A stretch of DNA of 38,313 bases from an uncultured Clostridia bacterium (GTDB taxonomy: Bacteria > Bacillota > Clostridia > Lachnospirales > Anaerotignaceae): NCBI GenBank assembly GCA_910587195.1, contig CAJUKL010000018.1, positions 1 through 38,313 of the forward strand. The letters are read 5' to 3'. Under the pieces are notes generated by a model. The model did not search any database and was not told where the DNA came from. It worked only from the letters and a program-made list of their open reading frames with translations. Shown one piece after another: positions 22,428-30,335 of this stretch (position 1 is the first letter of the stretch; every line of letters starts with the position of its first letter). Both the position numbers and the translations under genes were made by a program.

Positions 22428-24674
22428 TTAAAAAGCATCACTCCACATTTGAACACCATCAATGTAGCAAATAATTTTTCCGTCCCCTGAACCCGAAATT
22501 GGTACAGAAAATGGTAATGATTTTTGCTCATCTAATACAACACTTTCTCCATTATCATCTGTTTTTATAATTTTAATATGCGCATTAGTAATACCTGCTG
22601 CTGGCGGATTTACTGTATATGTTTTTGTTTTGGTTCTGGCTGGTTTTGGTTCTGGCTCTTGTGTTTCACTGTTTTCGTTGTTTTCTGCATTTTCACCATT
22701 TTCATTGTTTTCTGCATCAGGTTCTGTTGGTGGTGTATCTTCTGGAGTATTTTGTGGTGTAGAAGGTGTTTCTGTTGGTTCTTCTTCTTTCTTTCCTAAA
22801 CTAACAACAAGCCCTACTTCTGTTCCTTCTAATACTTCTTCGCCTCGTTCTTTGGTTTGGGTAATAACAACGCCTTCTTCCACTGTATTGCTTTCTGTTC
22901 TTGTAATATCTCCTACTTTTAATTTAGAAGATTTTAAAGCTTTTTCTGCTTGGGATTGTGTCAAACCTTCCACCTTTGGTACAATCGTTGTATTTTTTTC
23001 CTCGCCTCTGGAAATGACAATGTGTATTGTGGTTTCTGCTGTAATTTTTGTTCCCTCTGTAGGAATTTGTTCCATAACTGTTTCCATTTCTGCTTCTTCA
23101 TCATACTCATAAGACAGTTCTGGTTCTTTTCCTATCAAATTTTTGATACTTGCGATTGCTACATCTTTTGTTTTTCCTAATAAATTTGGCATGGATTCTT
23201 CTGTTACTTCCGCATCTTTTGAGCCTAAACTGACAGTAACCCCTACTTCCATTCCTTTTTTAATTTCTGTATTTTCTGCTGTAGATTGTTCTATAATAAT
23301 CCCTTCTGCATATTCTTCATCATAAATAGATTTTTCCTGTGATACACGATAGCCCTCTTTTTCAGCTAATTGTTGCGCTGTTTCTAATTCCATTCCCACA
23401 AAAGACTTTACTTTTATTTTGTCATTTTCTCCAAAAAGTCCCGCTTTTGTTCCAAATGTCTTTACACCAATCGCACTAATAATTGCAATAATGACTAATG
23501 CTGTTGTAACTGCCGCAACAATAACCTTTGTTTCTTTCCCTTTTTCATAACCGCCTTCATATTCCTCTTGTCTTGGATTTCTTCTGTTTTGCATATCCAA
23601 TCTAGGTCGTCTACTTCTTCTAACGGGTTCTGCTTGTTCATATTCTCTTTCAAAATCATCATCTTTTGATATTCTAATATTTTTTTTCTCTTGTCTTGCC
23701 ACAATTTCCTCCTCAGTAACCAATTCTTCTTGCTGTCTTATCTGTTCCATACGTCTTGCTTCTGCTTCTGCCTGTTTTCTGCTATTGTCCACAGAAGAAA
23801 GATATTGTATTTCTGGTGGTGGGGCAGATGGTCTTTGGGGTGTTTGCTGCGTTTCATTTCTTGCTTTTATCAAATCTGCTATCATTGCACCTATGGTCAA
23901 ATATCTTTCATCTGCTCTTTTTCTAGTTGCTTTTCTAATAATCGCTTCTAAACTTGCAGAAACCTTTGGATTAAATTGTCTAATATCTGGTAATTCTTCA
24001 TTTATCTGCTTCATTGCAACTGCAACAGAAGTATTTGCTTGAAAAGGCAGTTGTCCTGTTACCATTTCAAACATGGTAATCCCCAAAGAATAAATATCAC
24101 TTTTTTCATCTACATAGCCACCTCTTGCTTGTTCTGGCGAAAAATAATGCACAGACCCCATCGCTGTATTATTTGTTGTCATAGTTGTACCATTTGCCGC
24201 TCTTGCAATTCCAAAGTCGGTAACCTTAACAACACCATCTGTACCCACTAATACATTTTGAGGTTTAATGTCCCTATGTATAATGTGATTTTTATGTGCC
24301 TGTTCAATGCCTGACGCTATTTGTATTGCAACATTAATCGTTGATTTTGTATCAAAAGGAGCTTTTTCTCGAATTGCCTGCTTTAAAGTATCACCATGCA
24401 CATATTCCATAACAATAAAATAAATATTGCCTTCTTGCCCTACATCATAAACACGCACAATATTGGCATGGGAAAGTCTGCCAGCTGCCAATGCTTCCGA
24501 GCGAAAACGCATAATAAATTCTTCGTCACCAATAAATTCTTCCCTTAATATTTTTACGGTAACATATCTTTGAAGTGTTCTGTCTTTTGCTCGAAACACG
24601 ATTGCCATACCACCAGAGCCTATTTGTTCAATTAATTCATATCTGTCTGATAATACAGTACCTATTTGTATCAT
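22428..24674 (-). CDS. prkC: PASTA-domain Ser/Thr protein kinase PrkC
   Basis: The membrane kinase senses peptidoglycan fragments or lipid II and controls cell-wall and dormancy functions. The 748-residue protein has a kinase domain (1-270) with glycine loop GSGGMA, catalytic K41, HRDIKPQN (133-140) and DFG (153-155). A charged linker runs to about 380 and one membrane helix spans 384-404. Three PASTA repeats follow (about 418-485, 490-556, 562-627). A Pro/Glu/Asn-rich linker (629-680) leads to a C-terminal beta-like domain (681-748) of unknown role. GAGGTG precedes the ATG, 14 bp after prpC. The cognate phosphatase is encoded upstream. Repeat R8 abuts its stop. Confidence 0.96.
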   Translation of the reverse strand: MIQIGTVLSDRYELIEQIGSGGMAIVFRAKDRTLQRYVTVKILREEFIGDEEFIMRFRSEALAAGRLSHANIVRVYDVGQEGNIYFIVMEYVHGDTLKQAIREKAPFDTKSTINVAIQIASGIEQAHKNHIIHRDIKPQNVLVGTDGVVKVTDFGIARAANGTTMTTNNTAMGSVHYFSPEQARGGYVDEKSDIYSLGITMFEMVTGQLPFQANTSVAVAMKQINEELPDIRQFNPKVSASLEAIIRKATRKRADERYLTIGAMIADLIKARNETQQTPQRPSAPPPEIQYLSSVDNSRKQAEAEARRMEQIRQQEELVTEEEIVARQEKKNIRISKDDDFEREYEQAEPVRRSRRPRLDMQNRRNPRQEEYEGGYEKGKETKVIVAAVTTALVIIAIISAIGVKTFGTKAGLFGENDKIKVKSFVGMELETAQQLAEKEGYRVSQEKSIYDEEYAEGIIIEQSTAENTEIKKGMEVGVTVSLGSKDAEVTEESMPNLLGKTKDVAIASIKNLIGKEPELSYEYDEEAEMETVMEQIPTEGTKITAETTIHIVISRGEEKNTTIVPKVEGLTQSQAEKALKSSKLKVGDITRTESNTVEEGVVITQTKERGEEVLEGTEVGLVVSLGKKEEEPTETPSTPQNTPEDTPPTEPDAENNENGENAENNENSETQEPEPKPARTKTKTYTVNPPAAGITNAHIKIIKTDDNGESVVLDEQKSLPFSVPISGSGDGKIICYIDGVQMWSDAF

Positions 24675-24688
24675 GATTCTTCACCTCT

Positions 24689-25396
24689 TTATATTTCAAT
24701 TAAGATTAATGAAATATTATCTAAACCGCCTTTATGATTCGCTAGAAGAACTAATTTTTTCACTTTTTCTTCTGTAGAACATTCTGTTGTTAAAATTTTT
24801 TCCATTTCTTTATTGGATACCATATTACTCAAACCGTCTGTGCAAAGAAGGATTTTATCTCCCTCTTTAATATCTGCTATAACAATATCTGGCTCTACAT
24901 CTTCTCGTACACCAATCGCTCTTGTAATAATATTTTTTTTCGGGTGTACTTCTGCTTCCTCTTTGGTGATGCTTCCAATTTTTACTAACTCCATTACATA
25001 AGAATGGTCTGTCGTAATTTGACACAATTCATTATCCCGAAAACGATAGGCTCTACTATCACCCACATAAATAATAAATACTTTTTCTTTTTCGATGCAG
25101 GCAGCAACTAATGTTGTTCCCATATCTGTATATTCGATATTATTTTTTGCTTTTTGATATACAATTTGATTGCAAGCACGTGTTGCAAACATCATTCTAT
25201 CTAAAATTTCTTCATTTTCTGTTTTTTCCATTGCTTCCACAAAAATAGAAATAGCAGTATTGCTTGCAACTTCCCCAGCATTACAGCCGCCCATGCCATC
25301 TGCCACTACATATAAGTTTTTTTGCTCATTGACATAAATTGCATCTTCATTATTTGTTCTTTTCATACCAATCACACTATTACCAATCGCCTTCAT
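24689..25396 (-). CDS. prpC: PP2C-family Ser/Thr phosphatase PrpC
   Basis: The phosphatase reverses PrkC phosphorylation. The 235-residue protein has the PP2C metal motifs in order: RTNNEDA, VVADGMGG (metal Asp), CTDGLSN and GGLDNIS. I chose the ATG at 25394-25396, 8 nt behind GGGAGG; the in-frame GTG three codons earlier overlaps that site. The rlmN-prpC-prkC order is standard in Firmicutes. Confidence 0.95.
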   Translation of the reverse strand: MKAIGNSVIGMKRTNNEDAIYVNEQKNLYVVADGMGGCNAGEVASNTAISIFVEAMEKTENEEILDRMMFATRACNQIVYQKAKNNIEYTDMGTTLVAACIEKEKVFIIYVGDSRAYRFRDNELCQITTDHSYVMELVKIGSITKEEAEVHPKKNIITRAIGVREDVEPDIVIADIKEGDKILLCTDGLSNMVSNKEMEKILTTECSTEEKVKKLVLLANHKGGLDNISLILIEI

Positions 25397-25445
25397 ATGT
25401 AACACCTCCCAAAATTTTTTTCAGTTATCCATTTCTCTGCAATCT

Positions 25446-26468
25446 TCAAGAAAATGAATGATAACTCTTTCGAAGCTGGCCGCAAGCAGCATCAATATCA
25501 CTACCTAATTTTCGCCTTACTGTTGTTTCAATCCCTTTTTTCTCCATAAGAGATGCAAACTTTTGTACTCTTTCCTCGCTACTTTTCCTATAATTTCTTT
25601 CTTTTACATCATTGACAGGTATCAAATTTACATGACAAAGCATATGGTGCAGTTTAGAAGCAAGTTCTTCTGCACAAGCATCACTATCATTAATATCTTG
25701 TATCAAAGCATATTCCAATGTCACACGCCTCTTTGTTTTATCACTATATTCTTTACACGCCTGTAATATTTCCTGCATTTTATATTTTTTTGCAATCGGC
25801 ATAATTTTTTGTCGAATGGCATCATTTGGCGCATGGAGTGATACTGCCAATGTAATTTGCAAATCCTGTTCTAATAAATCATATATTTTTTCCACTAAAC
25901 CACAAGTGGAAAGTGTAATATGTCTTTGTCCTAAGCAAAGCCCATTTTTATCATTTGCCAAACAAATAAACCGCAATACATTTTCATAATTATCTAATGG
26001 TTCTCCACTTCCCATCAGCACAACGCTAGAAATTCGCTCTCCGGTATCTTTTTGCATTTCATAAATTTGAGAAAGCATTTCTCCTGCGGTTAAATTTCTT
26101 TCCACACCATTTAAGGTAGAAGCACAAAAACTGCATCCCATACGACAACCTACCTGTGTGGAAATACAAGCGGTGTTTCCATAATGATAGCGCATAAAAA
26201 CGCTTTCGATTATCAAACCATTTTCCACTTCAAATAAATATTTTGTTGTGCCATCTATTTGAGAAACTAATTTTTTTACTTGTTTTACGCAAGCAATTTT
26301 TCCATTTTGTTTTAATTTTTCCCTTAATCCTTTTGAAATATTTGTCATTTCGTCTATTTCTGTAATTTGTTTTTTATGCAGCCAGTCAAAAATCTGTTTT
26401 GCTCTAAATTTTGGCTCTCCCCATTGTTTTAATATTTCTTCCCATTCCTGTAATGTCATAGAAAGCAT
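25446..26468 (-). CDS. rlmN: Dual-specificity rRNA/tRNA (adenine-C2)-methyltransferase RlmN
   Basis: RlmN is a radical-SAM enzyme that methylates A2503 of 23S rRNA and A37 of some tRNAs. The 340-residue protein has the iron-sulfur motif C108-x3-C112-x2-C115 in CRMGCSFCA and the SAM-binding GEPLDNY block. The resolving cysteine is in the tail (DIDAACGQL). The AGGAG site lies across the rsmB stop codon 4 bp upstream. Confidence 0.96.
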   Translation of the reverse strand: MLSMTLQEWEEILKQWGEPKFRAKQIFDWLHKKQITEIDEMTNISKGLREKLKQNGKIACVKQVKKLVSQIDGTTKYLFEVENGLIIESVFMRYHYGNTACISTQVGCRMGCSFCASTLNGVERNLTAGEMLSQIYEMQKDTGERISSVVLMGSGEPLDNYENVLRFICLANDKNGLCLGQRHITLSTCGLVEKIYDLLEQDLQITLAVSLHAPNDAIRQKIMPIAKKYKMQEILQACKEYSDKTKRRVTLEYALIQDINDSDACAEELASKLHHMLCHVNLIPVNDVKERNYRKSSEERVQKFASLMEKKGIETTVRRKLGSDIDAACGQLRKSYHSFS

Positions 26469-26472
26469 AATG

Positions 26473-27810
26473 TTACTCCTTTCGCCGAAAACGTGCTATA
26501 AAAAATCCATCTGTATGATGTATATGCGGATATAAAGTAATTATTTTTTGCTGTGTTTCCATCATGGTCGTTATTGGTAGTAAGGGTAATTCCAATTCAA
26601 AATCTTTATGTTGTTGTAAAAACCATTCTACATTTTTTTCATTTTCTTTTTTACACAAAGTACAAGTGCTATACACAAGGATACCATCTTGTTTTACATA
26701 TTTTGCAGCTTGCATTAAAATTTCTCTTTGTATTGGCAATAAAGCATCAATGACATTGCCATCTTTTTTTAAACGAATATCTGGCTTTTTTCGTATTAAC
26801 CCTAAACCAGAGCAAGGTGCATCTACTAAAACTCTATCAAATGCTTCCTGCTGTTCTTGTTGAAACACAGTTCCATCTTGTTCTTTTGTTTGAATGATAG
26901 ATAATCCTAAGCGTTCTGCACCTTCCTGCAATAATTCCAGCTTATGCGCATGAATATCATATGCACAAATAAGTCCTTTATTTTGCATTTTTTCCGCCAT
27001 CAAAAAACTTTTTCCGCCTGGTGCAGCACACATATCTAATATTTTTTCTTGCGGTTGCGGTGCAAGCACCTCTACTGCTGTCACAGAACTTTCATCTTGC
27101 ACATGAAACTTTCCCTGTTGAAATGCCTTTAATTTTGCAATATCTGCTGTTTTTGACAAATGTAGTACATTTTGATACATTCCTTTTTTTACTAAAACTC
27201 CTTGTTGTTCTAATTCTTTTGCAAGTTGTTCTGTTGTGGTACGCAATGGATTTATAACAATAGTAACATCTGGCGGCATATTATTCTGTTTACAAAGTTC
27301 TTTTACAAAATCATAATCATACTGGTGCAGCCACATTTTTAAAAGCCATTCCGGATGAGAATATTTCAAAGAAAGGTATGCCACAGGATATTGTTTTTCA
27401 TCTGGTAATCGTATTTCATCTTTTTTTCTTATAATATTTCTTAAAACAGCATTAACAAAACCAGACAAGCTATGAAGTCCTCTTTTTTTGACCAATTTTA
27501 CTGCTTCATCACAAACAGCATTTTCCGGTACTTTCATAAAATAAATTTGATAAACTGCTGTTCTTAATACTGCTAATAAATAAGGTTTTATTTTTTGTGT
27601 TTTCGTATTAGAAACTGCATTAATTACAAAATCAATATAATACAAATTGCGCAGGGAACCATTTACTATTTCTGTAACAAATGCCCTATCTTTTGGAAGC
27701 ATAGCACCATTTTGACGGAGCAATTTACGCAGTACCATTGTATTATATTTTTGTTCTATTTCCAGCAAGGCTTGTACTGCAATTTCTCTTGGATTAATTT
27801 GTATTGTCAT
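26473..27810 (-). CDS. rsmB: 16S rRNA (cytosine967-C5)-methyltransferase RsmB
   Basis: RsmB (Sun) methylates C967 of 16S rRNA. The 445-residue protein has an N-terminal NusB-like domain (about 1-130) and a C-terminal SAM methyltransferase domain with DMCAAPGGKSF, VDAPCSGLG and the catalytic STC in YSTCTL. GGGAG precedes the ATG. It would normally follow fmt closely; here yugP and repeat R9 lie between. A TATAAT without a good -35 lies about 35 bp upstream. Confidence 0.95.
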   Translation of the reverse strand: MTIQINPREIAVQALLEIEQKYNTMVLRKLLRQNGAMLPKDRAFVTEIVNGSLRNLYYIDFVINAVSNTKTQKIKPYLLAVLRTAVYQIYFMKVPENAVCDEAVKLVKKRGLHSLSGFVNAVLRNIIRKKDEIRLPDEKQYPVAYLSLKYSHPEWLLKMWLHQYDYDFVKELCKQNNMPPDVTIVINPLRTTTEQLAKELEQQGVLVKKGMYQNVLHLSKTADIAKLKAFQQGKFHVQDESSVTAVEVLAPQPQEKILDMCAAPGGKSFLMAEKMQNKGLICAYDIHAHKLELLQEGAERLGLSIIQTKEQDGTVFQQEQQEAFDRVLVDAPCSGLGLIRKKPDIRLKKDGNVIDALLPIQREILMQAAKYVKQDGILVYSTCTLCKKENEKNVEWFLQQHKDFELELPLLPITTMMETQQKIITLYPHIHHTDGFFIARFRRKE

Positions 27811-27905
27811 TGTTTTTCTCCCACTTTACAATTTAAACGCTTATTATATTTTACATGATACACCTTATTGTCGCAACTGTTTTTAAAATTTCTTAGGAAA
27901 AACGA

Positions 27906-27934
27906 AAGGAAAGACACCTATTGCATCTTTCCTT
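27906..27934 (-). terminator. Possible terminator upstream of rsmB
   Basis: A 9-bp stem (AAGGAAAGA at 27906-27914, TCTTTCCTT at 27926-27934) with an 11-nt loop is followed on the minus strand by TCGTTTTTCC. It lies beyond repeat R9 and could end read-through from yugP. The T-run is interrupted. Confidence 0.45.
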
Positions 27935-27937
27935 AAA

Positions 27938-28149
27938 AAATACAAGCTTTTTGAAAAAAGCTTGACCAAAAACTTTTTCTTTTGCACACGGAATAGAATA
28001 AATTTTTAACCTCTGGTGCTCTGTTGTCGTTCCTCTAAAACAACCATTCAAGTCCATCATACGGCAGCGAAACGAAGTTGTCTACACTTTGTTCTGCACC
28101 GACCAAAGTTCTTTGCTAAGCTTTCTTCAAGAAAGCGTTCAAGAAAGCG
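27938..28149 (+). repeat. Intergenic multi-hairpin repeat, copy R9
   Basis: A class I copy with a left palindrome of arms CAAGCTTTTT and AAAAAGCTTG (27943-27964), GACCAAAAACTTTTTC, and the GGTGCTCTGTTGTCGTTC block. The middle hairpin is broken (GCGAAACGAAGTTGTC). Next come AAAGTTCTTTG and the shortened right palindrome GCTTTCTT-C-AAGAAAGC (28120-28136). The 3' arm is repeated once more and runs straight into the yugP stop codon at 28150. Confidence 0.8.
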
Positions 28150-28869
28150 TTAGTCACGGTTACGGCTTGATACTAAGGATAATAACCTTAATAAGTTGAC
28201 GATTGCAGTTGCAGCTGCAGCAACATATGTCATGGCAGCGGCTGTCAAAACTTTTTTTGCTCCGCTTAATTCAAAATCATATAAATAATTTTGTCCTTCC
28301 AACATATGCAATGCCCTTCTAGATGCATCAAATTCTACTGGCAATGTCACTAAAGTAAATAATACTGTAAAAGAAAATAAAACAATTCCTGCTATCATTA
28401 AATAGTAACTCCAGCCACTATTGATAAGTAAACCTATAATTACTAAAGGAATGGATAATCTGGAGCCTAAATTGGTACAAGGAACCATTGCACTCCTTGC
28501 CCATAAAAAACTATAATTTTCCGCATGTTGTATTGCATGTCCTGTTTCATGGGCTGCAACACCTAAGGCAGCAACAGACTGACTTCCATAAACTGCTTCC
28601 GATAGTCGCAATATTTTGTGGCTAGGGTCATAATGGTCTGTTAAATTTCCTGCAATTCTTTCTACACGAACGTCCCGAATTCCAGCAGATTCTAACATTT
28701 GTCTTGCAACATCTGCTCCTGTGAGTCCTCTACTGTTGGCAACTTTTGCATACTTTTGAAAAGTACTGTTTACACGAAATTGCGCTACCATACTAAATAT
28801 CATTACAATAAAAAATAATCCTAAATAAGATGTGTTATATCCCCAAAAAATAGGAATCCCTCCTAACAT
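28150..28869 (-). CDS. yugP: YugP-type zinc metallopeptidase, membrane
   Basis: The 239-residue protein has an N-terminal membrane helix (about 14-30) and the zinc motif HETGH at 107-111 in GVAAHETGHAIQHAENY. Further hydrophobic segments cover about 130-185. This matches the YugP/Zn_peptidase_2 family, whose physiological role is unknown. The family often lies between fmt and rsmB in clostridia. The ATG has no ribosome-binding site upstream, while codons 2-4 contain AGGAGG followed by no ATG, GTG or TTG in frame. The start is therefore uncertain. Translation may depend on coupling to fmt, 43 bp upstream. Confidence 0.9.
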   Translation of the reverse strand: MLGGIPIFWGYNTSYLGLFFIVMIFSMVAQFRVNSTFQKYAKVANSRGLTGADVARQMLESAGIRDVRVERIAGNLTDHYDPSHKILRLSEAVYGSQSVAALGVAAHETGHAIQHAENYSFLWARSAMVPCTNLGSRLSIPLVIIGLLINSGWSYYLMIAGIVLFSFTVLFTLVTLPVEFDASRRALHMLEGQNYLYDFELSGAKKVLTAAAMTYVAAAATAIVNLLRLLSLVSSRNRD

Positions 28870-28912
28870 AATAATTTATTTTATAAAGAATACGATACTT
28901 TTTGCTTTTTGT

Positions 28913-29836
28913 TTATTGCAAAATTGTACCGATTTCTACATGATGTCCTCTTAAATAAGCATCTGTTCCCATTCTTTTTTTGCCTTTTGCCTGTACTTCT
29001 GTCACTAAAATGCTACCATCTCCAGCAGTTACAACAAATCCTTTTTTAGTTATAGCTGTAATTTCTCCTATTTTTCCAGTAGGTTGTTGTATTTTTTCCG
29101 CCTGCCATACTTTCAGCACTTCCCCCTCATAAATAGTATATGCGGTTGGTACAGGGTCTAAACCATGTATCAAGCAAATAATTTCATCACACTTTTTAGA
29201 CCAATCAATATGACCACTTTCTTTTGTTAACATAGATGCATAAGTTGCTTGTTCTTCCTGCTGTGGTATTCTTTGCAATGTTCCCTTTTCTAGTCCTTCG
29301 ATTGTTTTTAAAAGAAGTTCTGCCCCAATCACACACAATTTATCATGGATACTTCCATAAGTATCTTGTGAGGAAACTTCAATTTTTTCTTTTAAAAGCA
29401 TATCTCCTGTATCCATCCCTTTTGCCATATACATGGTTGTAACGCCTGTTTCTTTTTCTCCATTTATAACTGCCCATTGTAATGGTGCTGCTCCTCGATA
29501 TTTTGGCAGCAAAGAGCCATGCACATTGATACAGCCATATTTTGGCATATTTAATATTTCTTCTGGTAATATTTGTCCAAAAGCAGTAACTGCAATCAAG
29601 TCTGCATGATAGTTTTTTAAGATTTCTATAAATTCTTTTTCTTTTACCTTTTCTGGCTGTAACACTTCAATGCCCGCTTGCAATGCTTTTTCTTTTACAG
29701 GAGAAAACATCAATTTTTTTCCTCTGCCTTTGGGCTTATCTGGCTGTGTTACAACTGCAACAACTTCATGATGTTTTAAAAGCATTTCCAAAGAGGGCAC
29801 TGCAAACTCTGGCGTACCCATAAAAATTATTTTCAT
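28913..29836 (-). CDS. fmt: Methionyl-tRNA formyltransferase
   Basis: Fmt formylates initiator Met-tRNA. The 307-residue protein begins MKIIFMGTPEFAVP and has the folate-binding HGSLLPKYRGAAP and GMDTGDML, then a C-terminal tRNA-binding domain. I chose the ATG at 29834-29836. GGAGG lies 7 nt upstream in the last def codons, and the ATG overlaps the def stop as ATGA. An earlier in-frame ATG is part of that site. Confidence 0.96.
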   Translation of the reverse strand: MKIIFMGTPEFAVPSLEMLLKHHEVVAVVTQPDKPKGRGKKLMFSPVKEKALQAGIEVLQPEKVKEKEFIEILKNYHADLIAVTAFGQILPEEILNMPKYGCINVHGSLLPKYRGAAPLQWAVINGEKETGVTTMYMAKGMDTGDMLLKEKIEVSSQDTYGSIHDKLCVIGAELLLKTIEGLEKGTLQRIPQQEEQATYASMLTKESGHIDWSKKCDEIICLIHGLDPVPTAYTIYEGEVLKVWQAEKIQQPTGKIGEITAITKKGFVVTAGDGSILVTEVQAKGKKRMGTDAYLRGHHVEIGTILQ

Positions 29837-30303
29837 TCTTCGTCCTCCCATACTGTTTCTGTATCAGGAATTGCCTTATCTGTATAAAGGATTCCTTCTA
29901 AATGGTCTGTTTCATGACAAAGTGCTACTGCTAATAGTTCTGTTCCTTCTATTACAATTTTTTCTCCATTTCTATCTAATGCTTCCACTTTTACATATTC
30001 TGGACGTTTTACATGTGCACTTCTTCCAGGCAAACTTAAACAACCTTCATCTCCTACAACTTCTCCTTTGCTTTCCACTATCACAGGATTGATTAACTCA
30101 ATTAAACCATCTCCAACATCAATCACAACAACTCTTTTTAAAATACCCACTTGTGGTGCTGCTAAACCAACACCATTTGCTTGATACATGGTTTCTGCCA
30201 TATCATCTAGCAATGTTGTAATTTTAGGTGTAATTTCTTTTACTTCTTTACATTTTTTTCTCAATATTTCGTCGCCTTCTAAACGAATTTTTCGGATTGC
30301 CAT
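29833..30303 (-). CDS. def: Peptide deformylase
   Basis: Def removes the formyl group from nascent proteins. The 156-residue protein has all three motifs: GVGLAAPQVG, EGCLSLPG (metal Cys) and HETDH (metal His pair). I chose the ATG at 30301-30303, 9 nt behind GGGAG. A longer frame would add 27 residues from inside the priA 3' end, without family support. It is translationally coupled to fmt and 32 bp past priA. Confidence 0.96.
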   Translation of the reverse strand: MAIRKIRLEGDEILRKKCKEVKEITPKITTLLDDMAETMYQANGVGLAAPQVGILKRVVVIDVGDGLIELINPVIVESKGEVVGDEGCLSLPGRSAHVKRPEYVKVEALDRNGEKIVIEGTELLAVALCHETDHLEGILYTDKAIPDTETVWEDEE

Positions 30304-30335
30304 TCTTTTTTTCTCCCTTCCAACTTTTATCTTTT

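Noticed and set aside
22578..23325. Long plus-strand frames rich in Phe and Cys opposite prkC
   Set aside because: They are antisense shadows of the low-complexity Glu/Pro/Asn linker and PASTA region of prkC.
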